From a virus: a stretch of 57,837 nucleotides of DNA. Below the pieces are notes generated by a model, which was given only the letters and a program-made list of their open reading frames with translations, was not told where the DNA came from and did no database searches. The stretch covers positions 1-57,837 of the IMG/VR virus record IMGVR_UViG_3300022745_000038; one strand, written 5' to 3'. A program made the position numbers and the translations under genes. This document shows, one piece after another, positions 1 to 9,600 of the stretch. Every line of letters starts with the position of its first letter. The first letter of the stretch is position 1.

Positions 1-119
1 AAAAGCGCCTTGCCAAAGGCCGCGCATACTGGTGCGGCAAAGACGATCGCCGCGAAGTCATGGCGGCGCTGGATTACGCGGAGGCGATCGCCAAAATTCG
101 CGGTTGGAAAACCGAATAG
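1..119 (+). CDS. C-terminal fragment of an unidentified protein
   Basis: The frame ending at the TAG at 117-119 is open from the window edge and reads as the last 38 residues of a basic protein (ending ...KIRGWKTE). The 5' part lies outside the window. It ends 8 nt before the next GTG start, so it looks like the upstream member of the same plus-strand operon. No family is recognised from this tail. Joining position 57837 to 1 would place a TAA in this frame at the junction, which argues that the gene continues on a longer molecule. Confidence 0.55.
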   Translation, partial: KRLAKGRAYWCGKDDRREVMAALDYAEAIAKIRGWKTE

Positions 120-127
120 GGGGGGGC

Positions 128-949
128 GTGAGCACAACCTTGTTGGCAGTGCCGGAGAAGATCAAGGCCGTCGTTGCGGTCGCTGGCGATGTTCGAGAAA
201 CCGCAGCCGATCTCGTGATCGAAGGTCGGGAAGACGCCGCATTCGCCATGCAACTGGCGGGCGAGTGGAAGGCCCACTACAAGACCCTGGAGTCGGAGCG
301 CAAGCGAGCCCTCGCCGAGATCAAGGTGGTATCCGATCGGCTCAAGGGGTTCTATGACCCGCCGATGGAGGCGCTCGAAGCGGCGGCGAAACTGGCCACC
401 GTGAAAGTGGGCAACTGGCAGCAGGAACAGCGCCGACTCGCCGCCATCGAGGAAGCGCGGGCCCGCGAGGCGGCCGAAGCCGAACGTCGCCGCATCGAAG
501 AAGCGCGAGAAGCCGAAGCGCGAGAAGCCGAAGCCAGAGCCAATTCGGCCATGGAGCAGGCAGAGCAAGCCTTCGCCACCGGGGACGAAGAGCAGGGCGA
601 GGCGATGGCGCAGCAGGCCGCGGCCGCAGAGCAGACAGCGATGGCAGTCCGCGATGTGTCACGGCTCGAGCAAACTGTGGTCATGGAGTCCGTTGGCACG
701 ATCAAGGCCGAAGCGGTTGCCGGCCTGGCCCTGCGTAAGACGTGGGCGGTCGAGGCGGTGGACGGCGACGAGAACAAGGCTCTGGCCATGCTGGTGGCAG
801 CCGTCGCAAGTGACCAGCGCCTGCTCGCCTATCTGTCGATCGATTGGGTGGCGGTGCGCAAGGAATGCACCGCGAAGGCCCCCAAGGGCATGTTCGACGT
901 TCCAGGATTCGTGGCCATCCTGAAGGAGACTGCAGTCAACCGTGCGTGA
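128..949 (+). CDS. Coiled-coil phage protein of the SSB operon, function unknown
   Basis: 273-residue protein. The GTG start at 128 is chosen because a G-rich Shine-Dalgarno run sits directly upstream and the protein then begins MSTTLLAVPEKI; longer starts run into the preceding gene. Residues about 40-180 are almost entirely helical, with long Ala/Glu/Arg stretches (repeated EAREAEAR) typical of a coiled coil, followed by a compact C-terminal domain of about 90 residues ending ...FVAILKETAVNRA. It lies upstream of SSB and a MazG-like gene, a position often held by recombination or replication accessory proteins in phages. That role is inference from context only. Confidence 0.75.
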   Translation: MSTTLLAVPEKIKAVVAVAGDVRETAADLVIEGREDAAFAMQLAGEWKAHYKTLESERKRALAEIKVVSDRLKGFYDPPMEALEAAAKLATVKVGNWQQEQRRLAAIEEARAREAAEAERRRIEEAREAEAREAEARANSAMEQAEQAFATGDEEQGEAMAQQAAAAEQTAMAVRDVSRLEQTVVMESVGTIKAEAVAGLALRKTWAVEAVDGDENKALAMLVAAVASDQRLLAYLSIDWVAVRKECTAKAPKGMFDVPGFVAILKETAVNRA

Positions 950-957
950 TGTCCGTC

Positions 958-974
958 ACCGCCACAGTGGCGGA
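958..974. repeat. Dispersed palindrome, copy 1 (intergenic, one mismatch)
   Basis: Reads ACCGCCACAGTGGCGGA; the first base differs from the 17-bp consensus TCCGCCACAGTGGCGGA. It lies between the coiled-coil gene and the secreted-protein gene, 44 nt before the next start codon. Confidence 0.85.
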
Positions 975-1018
975 CTCCAGATAGAGTCTGCACGCCTTTC
1001 CAACAACCCGAGGGGAAA

Positions 1019-1516
1019 ATGAAAACCGTACTCGCAATGATCGCCGCAGCACTGACATCGATGAACGCGCTCGCAACTGGCCCGTCCCCAGCGGCCCCAG
1101 CCATCAACCAATCGCCATCCATCCAGCAGACCGTATCGCCAACCGTGGCGCCGGTCATTGCCCCGCAAACGATCGGGGCATCAGACAACCACTTCGACAA
1201 CCACCAGCGTACGGTGGCCATCGGTCTGGCGGCTTCGGTATCGGCCGCGACCTGCTACGGGTCCATCCTCGGCGGGCTCGCAGTGTGGTCGAGCGAGCCG
1301 TGCGTCCGGCACTTCAAGTTCCTGCAATTCCTTGGTTCGCAGAATTTCCCGGCCGCGCATGAATTTCTGTGCCAAGACGACGACCAGCGCGCCGCGATCC
1401 TCGCCGCTGGCCAACAATGCAAGGGCGAGAAAAAGCGGTCCGGCCCGATCTTCCAGACCGGCGCGGAAGGGGATCACGGCTGGACTGCATACAGGCCATT
1501 CCGCCAAGAGCAGTAA
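1019..1516 (+). CDS. Putative secreted protein
   Basis: 165 residues with a Sec-type signal peptide (MKTVLAMIAAALTSMNALA, cleavage likely after ALA). A Pro/Ala/Gln-rich linker follows (about 20-50), then a cysteine-containing domain with a short glycine-rich hydrophobic stretch around residues 68-88. The start at 1019 is preceded by GAGGGGAAA. The export signal implies action in the periplasm or at the envelope. No family is recognised. It lies between the recombination-type genes and SSB, and a dispersed palindrome occupies its 5' leader. Confidence 0.65.
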   Translation: MKTVLAMIAAALTSMNALATGPSPAAPAINQSPSIQQTVSPTVAPVIAPQTIGASDNHFDNHQRTVAIGLAASVSAATCYGSILGGLAVWSSEPCVRHFKFLQFLGSQNFPAAHEFLCQDDDQRAAILAAGQQCKGEKKRSGPIFQTGAEGDHGWTAYRPFRQEQ

Positions 1517-1743
1517 CCAGGTTCCCGGGGCGACCCGGGGTGCCTGAATTTGCCCATTCCGTTGCGACTCCTTCGGCTCTAACCTCCGAGAGCCTCCTCC
1601 TGTAGTGCCGTGGGAGTGGAGTGGGTAATTTCAGGCGCAGTGCGGGCGTGCTGCCACGCGGGCAGCAGAGGTTCTCCTGCCTCGGTGACCGGCCGGCAAC
1701 CCGGCCCCGCCTGCTGCCTGACCACCAACCACTGGAGACCTGA
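1517..1743 (+). promoter_or_regulatory. Leader region with hairpins upstream of SSB
   Basis: 227 bp without a convincing gene. It contains two CCCGGGG blocks separated by CGA (1525-1545 region) and a GC hairpin of the form CTGCC-N5-GGCAG around 1650. No U-tract follows either, so these are not clear intrinsic terminators. The SSB ribosome site (GGAGA) is at the 3' end. Confidence 0.3.
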
Positions 1744-2217
1744 ATGGCTTCGCTGAATCAAGTGAATCTGCTCGGCAATTGCGGCCGGGACCCGGATGTT
1801 CGATACACCACGGATGGCGCAGCGATCACGAACGTATCGATCGCGACCACCCGCTCGTGGAAGAACAAGGAAGGCGAGAAGCAAGAGGAGACCGAGTGGC
1901 ACCGCCTCTCGTTCTTCGGTCGACTCGCAGAGATCGCCGCCGAATACCTGAAGAAGGGGGACCCGGTCCTCGTCACCGGCCGCCTGCGAACCCGCAAGTG
2001 GGAAGACAAGGACGGCAACGAGCGGCATACCACCGAGATCGTGGTCGAGCAGATGCAGTTGCTGGGCGGCAAGCGCCGTGCCGGAGACGATGAGCCAGAT
2101 GACCGACCGCGCGCCAGCAGCAAGAAGAACGAGTCCAGGCAGGGATCGACGCCTTTGGGGCCTGATGATGACATCCCGTTCAACGGCGTGGACAAGCGCC
2201 TTGCCCTGATCCTTTGA
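1744..2217 (+). CDS. ssb: Single-stranded DNA-binding protein
   Basis: 157 residues with the bacterial/phage SSB OB-fold: N-terminal MASLNQVNLLGNCGRDPD, then the conserved stretch around TEWHRLSFFGRLAEIAAEYL and GRLRTRKWEDKDG (residues about 1-110). A charged disordered linker follows. The canonical partner-binding tip DDDIPF is present but is followed by 11 extra residues (NGVDKRLALIL), so it is not terminal as in most SSBs. A GGAGA ribosome site lies 8 nt before the ATG. It coats ssDNA in phage replication/recombination and is followed closely by the MazG-like gene. Confidence 0.95.
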   Translation: MASLNQVNLLGNCGRDPDVRYTTDGAAITNVSIATTRSWKNKEGEKQEETEWHRLSFFGRLAEIAAEYLKKGDPVLVTGRLRTRKWEDKDGNERHTTEIVVEQMQLLGGKRRAGDDEPDDRPRASSKKNESRQGSTPLGPDDDIPFNGVDKRLALIL

Positions 2218-2228
2218 CCGAGGAACCC

Positions 2229-2786
2229 ATGAACATCCGTGACTACCAATCCGCCGCGATGCAATTCCTGAATGACGACGTTCCGGATCCGATCAAGTTG
2301 ATCCACGGCCCGTTGGGCATGGCGAACGAAGCAGGCGAGGTGCTCGGTCTGTACAAGAAGCACCTGATCTACGGGAAGCCTCTCGACCTGCAGGAGGTGT
2401 GCAAGGAAGTCGGCGACGTCATGTGGTATGCCGCGCGGACGGCGCACGCCCACGGGTTCGGTCTCGGCGATTGGGGGGGCTCGGCGAGGATCATGTCCAA
2501 GGCCGATCGAAACCGAGGTCTGCTCCACTACCCCTCGGCACTCGCAGTGCGAACCGCGGCCCTACTCGACTCAGCCGAATCGGCGATGACGATTCGGCTG
2601 CCGATGGGGCTGGAAGACGTGGGCCTCGCGGTCGGGGTGATCGTCGTACGCTGCACGCAGATCCTTGACCGTCATGCCGTGTCGATCATCGACGCCATGG
2701 AGATGAACATCGAGAAGCTGTCCAAGCGCTACCCGAAGGGCACGTTCTCCGCATCCGACGCAATGGCCAAGGCGGACGAGCGGTGA
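2229..2786 (+). CDS. MazG-like nucleotide pyrophosphohydrolase
   Basis: 185 residues. The start at ATG 2229 has GAGGA 5 nt upstream; an in-frame TTG at 2214 is less likely. The N-terminal half holds the all-alpha NTP-PPase signature: NEAGEV at about 38-43, then KKHLIYGKPLD and KEVGDVMWY, which supply the Glu/Asp metal ligands (ExxE...ExxD pattern). The family hydrolyses (d)NTPs to monophosphates and adjusts nucleotide pools. The second half is longer than a minimal MazG domain and is unassigned. It follows SSB directly. Confidence 0.85.
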   Translation: MNIRDYQSAAMQFLNDDVPDPIKLIHGPLGMANEAGEVLGLYKKHLIYGKPLDLQEVCKEVGDVMWYAARTAHAHGFGLGDWGGSARIMSKADRNRGLLHYPSALAVRTAALLDSAESAMTIRLPMGLEDVGLAVGVIVVRCTQILDRHAVSIIDAMEMNIEKLSKRYPKGTFSASDAMAKADER

Positions 2787-2962
2787 TGGACCCTTATCAG
2801 GTCCTGCGATTCATCCTCTTCGCCATGGCGATCGGAGCGGGAGGATGGACGTTCATCCAGATACTGGAGTGGTGGTGCGAGACTCGGGAACAACGACGCT
2901 CATCACGTCGTGAAAGTTCTCCGCGTCGAACGCCGTCGAGTGGCCCCAGCCGTCATGCCTGA
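2786..2962 (+). CDS. Small membrane protein
   Basis: 58 residues starting at an ATG that overlaps the previous stop (TGATG). Residues 8-28 form one hydrophobic segment (FILFAMAIGAGGWTFIQIL) followed by a very basic tail. The last 110 nt overlap the 3' end of the convergent hydrolase gene, so the tail may be partly a shadow. Translational coupling and the clean membrane helix support it. No family recognised. Confidence 0.45.
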   Translation: MDPYQVLRFILFAMAIGAGGWTFIQILEWWCETREQRRSSRRESSPRRTPSSGPSRHA

Positions 2963-3470
2963 CCACCTGAATCGGAACGTTGGTTTTCACGTTCTGAGGG
3001 CCACGCCGACCGAGGTCATCGAATCCGAGTGCGTGGCCAATCAGCGTGTCAGCAATCACCATCGCCATGTCGGCCGTGCCGATGTGGATGGAGATGAGAT
3101 CCGCCTGAATCATGTTGATGCCGTTCGCGTCGCAATCCTCCGGGCACGCCGGGGAGATCAGGCTGACCTGGCCGAGCTTCGGCCATCCGAGTTCATCCAG
3201 CGCAAGACGCACCACGTTCGCTCCGTTGGAGTGGGCGACGATGTCAACCATCCAACCGGCGTCAAGGTAATACCCGATCTTCTTCGCCAACTTCGATCCG
3301 CGGTATGCCGTCACCGCTCCACGGGAAAGGGCATCCGTGAAGTACTCGAACGACTCAGCGCGATGATCAGGCCGGTTCAGGTGCGTCCAAGTCACCGCCC
3401 GGCTGGTCCAGTTCGACGTGTCCCCTGGTTTCGTGAAGATGCCGCAGACGTGGATGGCTACTCGTTGCAT
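2853..3470 (-). CDS. Alpha/beta hydrolase (lipase/esterase-like)
   Basis: 205 residues. The nucleophile elbow is VAHSNGANV (Ser in an H-S-N-G turn, a variant of GxSxG) after a predicted strand WMVDI. A C-terminal His lies in GWGHSTAF and acidic candidates lie in between, giving a plausible Ser-Asp-His triad. The N-terminus MQRVAIHVCGIFTKPGD resembles short cytosolic alpha/beta hydrolases that lack signal peptides. It is the last gene of the minus-strand late operon, just past the giant virion protein, so it could be a virion or lysis accessory enzyme. The substrate is unknown. Confidence 0.75.
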   Translation of the reverse strand: MQRVAIHVCGIFTKPGDTSNWTSRAVTWTHLNRPDHRAESFEYFTDALSRGAVTAYRGSKLAKKIGYYLDAGWMVDIVAHSNGANVVRLALDELGWPKLGQVSLISPACPEDCDANGINMIQADLISIHIGTADMAMVIADTLIGHALGFDDLGRRGPQNVKTNVPIQVVRHDGWGHSTAFDAENFHDVMSVVVPESRTTTPVSG

Positions 3471-3481
3471 TGGGACCTCTC

Positions 3482-3691
3482 GTGGAGTTGATCTTCATCT
3501 CCGTCGTGCTTGCCATGGCCATCATGAAGTCTCTGGAGATGATCGGACCACGATGGCGGGCGGCCCTTGGTGGCGCCGCCCTCGCGTTCATTCTGGCCGC
3601 CGGCATTCTGCGCGCTACTGACGCATCGCCGCGCGTTGCAATTCCACAGTCCGGGCAATCTGGGCCCGTTGCTGAGACAGCCGGTCGATGA
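3482..3691 (+). CDS. Possible small two-helix membrane protein
   Basis: 69 residues from GTG 3482 on the plus strand, filling the 144-bp gap between two minus-strand genes and overlapping the 3' end of the giant gene by 77 nt. Two hydrophobic segments are visible (LVELIFISVVLAMAIM and ALGGAALAFILAAGIL). It could be a holin-like or accessory membrane protein, but it may also be a shadow. The evidence is the hydropathy pattern and the otherwise empty gap. Confidence 0.35.
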   Translation: MELIFISVVLAMAIMKSLEMIGPRWRAALGGAALAFILAAGILRATDASPRVAIPQSGQSGPVAETAGR

Positions 3692-6600
3692 CCTCGCGCT
3701 TCTCGCTCGGATCCATGGCTCGGTACTGAGCGAGGCGCAGTGCCTTGTTGATCTCGCCGATCTTCTTCTCCGCCTGCGTGTAGGCCTTGTTGAGAACGAT
3801 CTTGTCCTCATTCTCGGCCGCGAGACGGGTGGCCTTCTCCAGTTCTCCCAGTTCGCGCGCCTGCTTGATGTCGGCCATCACTTCGTGGACTGCTTTCGCC
3901 TGCTTGTAGAAGTCCTCGACATAGCGTGAACGGTTGGACGGGACTTCCTTCACGAAGTCACCGATCACAAACGTCTCATCCCACCGGCGCGTGGCGTGCG
4001 TTCTCCCGCGGAGGGGATCCGCCGCCATGGTGTCCACCCCCATCGCGATGTGCGAGCCAAGCCACCCGAAGTAGGCTCGGATCAAGTGGTCAACCTGCAC
4101 GGGAGAGATCCCGGTCGTGTCGCCAGCAGCGCCCAGCGTCTCGGCGATCCACGAGGTGTTGTAACTCTTTCGCTCGCTCTTCGAGAACCGTTCCATGCCC
4201 TTGGTTTCGATCTGCCGCCCGGTGAACGAGTCCTTGTTGGCGTACAGGTCGAGCGCCGGCTTGAACAGTTGCGGCACCGGGTTCATGGCGAAGGTGTCCT
4301 TGACCATGGACGCCATACGCTCACCCAACCGCTTCCCGGTCATCTCGTCGGAGATGACAAACTCCCAGGAGCGCTCCGCGATCGTACCAAGGGCACCAAT
4401 CTCGAATGGCTTGGGAATCCGGAACGCAGTGTCGCCGATCTTGAACCACCAATAGGCGTCCCGGTCCCAGTCCTCCCGGGCCTTCCAGTCGTCGTCGTCT
4501 GCGTAGGCGAGCAGTAGTCCGATCGACGCCAGCGCCACTGCGGCGGACACCGCGAACAGCCGGGTCGGGTCTTCCTTGCCGGCTCGCCCGAGTTTGTAGA
4601 GGCCCTGCGCGCGAGCGTTCAGGAACGGGACCACCTGAGACAGGAAACGCATGGCCACGAACGATCCCTGGAGTTGGAAGTCCAGGAAGTCGCGCGCCTG
4701 GTAGGCAGCCTCGAGCGGGGGCACACCGCGGGCGATCAGTTGCTTGTAGAGGGCCGCCCGGTTGATGTTCTCCATCCGGTCGCCGAAGTCCTGGTACGAG
4801 TCCCAGACCTTGCCGAAGGCGGCTTTGATCTTCTCCGGGGTGCTCAGGATGGTGTTCGCATCCACGCCCTGCTCGATCAGCCGCTTGGCGTGCTCGGCGT
4901 GGTCATCGTTGAACTGGCCGAAGCGCATCATTGCTCCGCCAAACAGCATCTGGGCGTACTCGGTCGAGTCCTTGCGCGTGCCCTGCCAGCCCTCCACCAG
5001 GTTCTTCGCCACGTTGTAGGACATGTCGTTCTGGCCGATCGCCGCCAGCGAATCCCGGATCAGGTTGCGGATCTTGAACGATGGGGAGATGGTCGTGCCG
5101 ATAGTCAGGGTGCGTTTGGCCTTGGACATCCAGTCCATCGCCCAGCCGCGCAGCGGGCCAGCCTCGAGGGCGGTGATGGCATCCAGCACGAACGGATCGC
5201 CCACCACCATCCAGTGCTCCTTGCCCTGGTCCATGAAGTAGGTCGCGCTTCCCTTGCCAGACGTGCGTTTGGCGATCTGGCGAGCCGTGTCGGCGTCAGC
5301 GGTGATCGCCACGCCCTGCCGCTCCGCCTCGGTCAGCGAAGCCGCAGCGGCTTGATTCGCCATGCTGGCGGAGATCAGGTGTGACCAGTTGCGCAGCGTG
5401 TTTTCCATCAGGTCGCCAAGGTTCTCCTCGCCACCCTTCAGTTTCTGGAACGCGCGCTGCCGCACCAAACCCTTGACCATCCCCGGGCCGCTGATCTCGT
5501 TGCCCTCCATCTCGCGATAGAAGGGGACGTAGAACTCCGATTCCCAGACGGCTCGACCGACCGGGTCGATCAGGCCGGTCTTTTCGGCGATGTCGAGCAC
5601 CGACTTGTTGTAGTCCTGCAACGTCTGTAGCGCCCGCGCGTAGGCCTGCGCACGCGAGGATCCGTCCGGCATGTTGCCCCGGTTCGCGCCTTGCAACGCC
5701 GCGATCTCGGCCGGCGTGAACAGGTGCTCCCTGCCCTCGATCATCAGTTTGGCCGACCGATTGCCGGCGACCCACGCGAGGAACCGGTCGTGCTCGCCAT
5801 TGAGCGCCTGCATGGCGCCCAGGAAGCCCTTGCCGTCGAGATCCCCGTAGATGTGTCCATCGGCATGCATCACCGGCTTGCCGTGCAGCAGGAGGCCTTC
5901 CAGAACCCCGTCCGCGCTTTTCGACATCCGCGCCAGGACGTAGGCCTTGTGGCTGAGTTTCTCCAGCGGGCGGAACTGGTCGAACACGCCCTGCACAAGG
6001 CGCGTCTTCCAGTTGTCCATCATCCCTGACACCTTCTCGCGCAGGGTCTTCTTCGGGGCGTAGGTGTCGATCTTGCCGGTGGCCGATTCAAGGGCGGCAT
6101 TGCCCTTGGCCCAGTCCGGCGTGCGCGAGACGGAGGCCATCACTTCCGGTCGTTGGCGTTCCGGTTGAGGTTGGCCGCGAACTCTCTCGCCACCTTCAGG
6201 GACCACGCCCTGTGGTTCCTGGCGATTCGAGGAGGCTGAGGTGCCGCGGTAGACGGCTTCGGAGATTCGACCTTGGGCGTATTCACTTTCGAGTGCCTCG
6301 CGCAATGATTGTCCGACGTTTTCATCAACGGCCGGGACGGAGGATCTGGCCACCACTGCTGCCTTCCCCTTGCCCCTGCCGTTGTCCACAACCACAATTG
6401 TCACGCGATCGTTGCCGCGATACCTATCGGCCAATTGGTCTACGACCTTTCTGGCTCCGACGTGGGTCTTCGCGTGCTCGTTCATCGGCACGGTCCGCCC
6501 CATACGCATTGCGCGCGGCAAAGCGCCATGCACCAGGGCCTCGACCGGGTCCCGGTACGTGTAGAGGATCGTCACGTCACGGCCGGACTTCAGGGCTGCC

Positions 6601-9600
6601 TCTATCTTGGACACGCTGCTTGGCAGCGCGTTCATGTTCGTGTCGTAGATAATCTCCGCCCGGTCGGCCGCGCCGGCCAATATCCTCAGGCCAGTCGACT
6701 TTCCGGCCCCGGTTCCTCCGGCGGTGAAAAGAACGACAGGGTCGCGGTTGGCTGGCGTGGGGGCCGCCAACATGTCGGCATAGCGCCGCTTGACGAAAGC
6801 AGAAGCTGGTTCATGAACCGCGGCCGACAGCGTGCGGTCCTCGCGGTACTCCGGGGACAACTCGCGGGCCAGGTCGGTATTGAGCACCCGACCGCCCATC
6901 GCATCGGGCAGTGCGTTGTACTCAGCAACGGCCGCTTCGTAGTCAGAGTCGATCTTCGCCTGCAGGCGATCTTCGATCTGCCTGTTGGTCAATTTCGGAG
7001 CGACGGAAGCGACCGCCTCATCGCCAGCGGCCCGCTCGCTGACATCGACGCCACCAAGCATTTCCGCGATCTTGGATCGTTCCTTGGGCGTCGACTTCCT
7101 GGACATCGGGAACGACGCGCCATCTTCAGACCTGGTGACCGCTCCCACCGGATCAGAAAGGAACATCCGCACCGCGGCCAGCGCTTTCTGCGTGTCCGAT
7201 ACCGGAACGGCAACATTCAGGACGAAGCGTCCCCTGCCAGTAGCGGCGCTCCCTTGGTCCGAAGGGCCGCCCGCATTTCCGCTCTTGACTCCGCGTCCAG
7301 CGGCTCCTGCAAACCCGACATTTCCAGCCAGTTCGCTTCGGTAACTGGAAGACGGAGCCTTTCCAGTTCGGCCACTATCGGATCCCTCCCAGCTTGGGGG
7401 GTCAATACGCCCAGCGCGCTGGACGATTTCGTTCCGCGCTTCATCAGTGGTCACCTCGCCAGCGTCGACTCGACGCCAGATGTTGTCGATCGCCTGAACA
7501 TTCGACTTCTTGGCCTTGAACGTGGGTTTGAACAGCCCGCGCACGGCCTCCCAGGTAATAGACTGCATTTCCCGAGGAAAGATCCCTCGAACAGCCGCTG
7601 CCCTACGGTATGCCTCGGCATAGATCCCATAGGTCCCTTGCGCACCGGTTATCGAGGAACTCGCAACTCCACCGCTGCCGAAGTTGTGGGTCACCTCCGC
7701 AGAACTCCCGGACATGCCACGGAGCAGTCCAGCGGCGACGGCATGGGTGTCGATCGTCACCGAACCACCTTCGTCGTTCGGCTCAGTGATGTTGTTGAAG
7801 AACGACCTGACCTTGTGCTGATCTCCCAAAAGGGCGCTGATGTTTTCGCGGCTGCCATCCGTCAATGCGGAGATGGCCTTGCCGATCTCTGAAAACGACC
7901 CCCACGCAAGTTTGCTGTTGCTCCCCTTCCCCGTCTTCATCCACCCTATGAATGCCCCAGTCGGAGCGCTCATCCGGTAACTGCGCGGGTTGTGGGCCTG
8001 GTCGTACACCCGAATCCAGGCGGCTTTCTGCACCAACGTCTTCAACTGCGAAAGACGTTTCCCGGCCACCTGGCCGCGCAGACTCTTGGGCAGGATCTTT
8101 CCGGCGATCATGTCCATTGCCGGATCCCAACGATGCTGCTGCTGGTCGTGCCAAACGTCGAGCACCCGCTCGGCGGCCGTCACGTTCATGTACCAGTCCT
8201 TCTGCGGGGACATCGCAGCGATCACTGCGGCGGACTGGTCTCTAGTCACCCCGTACTTCGCAGCCCATGCGTCAGCCAATTTGCGAGCGCCGTCGTACCA
8301 CTGCTTGGAATTCGCCCGGGTAGCCGCCGGCACCTGATCGTGCAACCAGAGAAGGTTGTCCGTGATGCGCTGTACGATCTGCTCGGCGCGCTCGTCCGGG
8401 GTCCCGGCGATCCCGCCCATGCCCGGATACTCGGACATGATGTCGATATTCTTGGCGAACGCCGCCTCTCCGGACCGGCGCATTGCGTCCAGGTCGATCT
8501 GCAGGCTTTCGGCCAGAGGGTCTTCCGTGGCCTTCTTCGCGGTCGGCCGTCTTGCGCTGACGGTTGAGGCGACAGCCACCACATCGCCATCAGCGCCGCC
8601 CGCATATCGGTCTGACAAAATCTTTGTGTCCTCGGCGGAGAACACAACGTAGTTGCTCTCTTTGGGCTGAAGCGCATCAGCGTACTGGATTCCAAGCACG
8701 CCACGCGCCAACAGTTCCATGCTTGCGTCTCTTGCAGACCCTAGTTTCTGCGCCATCCCCCTGTATGCCGCTCCACCAGTCCCAGACTCTGGCAACCCAA
8801 AGCCAGACCAGGCTGCCTTGACAACGTCAGGCTGATCATTGAATCCCCTATCCCACCTAAGCATGTTCGTAGTTTCAGGAATATCTGCCGTGTACAAACC
8901 TCCGGCGTACTCCACCTTCATTTTCTTGAGGAGGGCGATTGCCGAATCAATTTCGGCATCACTGGCATCGTCCATCCATCCAGAATCTCTCTCCTTTGGA
9001 TCGCGCATCGCATCAAAGGTGTCACGAGCATCGACCAGCCCGTTGTCTACGGCATATCGCAAAGCCTCCCCGGGGACCTTGCCGAATTTCTCGACCGCCG
9101 TCTCGTAAAGTTCCTCAATTGGGACCAAGCCAAGCTTTGTTACCTCTTCCGACAGTTGCCTTCTATGCCATTCCGCGATTTCCGGCTTGCTCGTGAAATA
9201 CAAACCCCACCCATAGTCGTTATCGCCACTCCCTTCCCCAATTTTGGCAGTGTCGAATTTGGATATCCCTCGACGGCCGGAACCGTGGTAGGCAATCATG
9301 GCGGCCACCGACCCGTCGGCACCATGGAAATTATCGACGGCCGATTCGTTCGAGATTTCCCGAAGGAACGTCCGCACCTCGGCGTCGGTCGCGCCGTTGC
9401 TCTTGAACCATCCGCGCAACCAGTCCATGAACCGGCCAAGCATCGTGCGCGGCGTGCGCAGCGCGGTGGCGTTCACCCCGTACCGGTCTGCCAACCCTGA
9501 GAAGTCGCCCGTGGTGTCGGCGGCGATCAACTCCATCAAGGCCTCTTCCATCGACAGCCGACCGACCGCGATGCCACGGTCAGCCGCCACCGCCTCGGAA

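Noticed and set aside
6309-7892. 527-codon plus-strand open frame
   Set aside because: Antisense to the Zeta-like and DUF7178-like parts of the giant gene; no motif or start signal.
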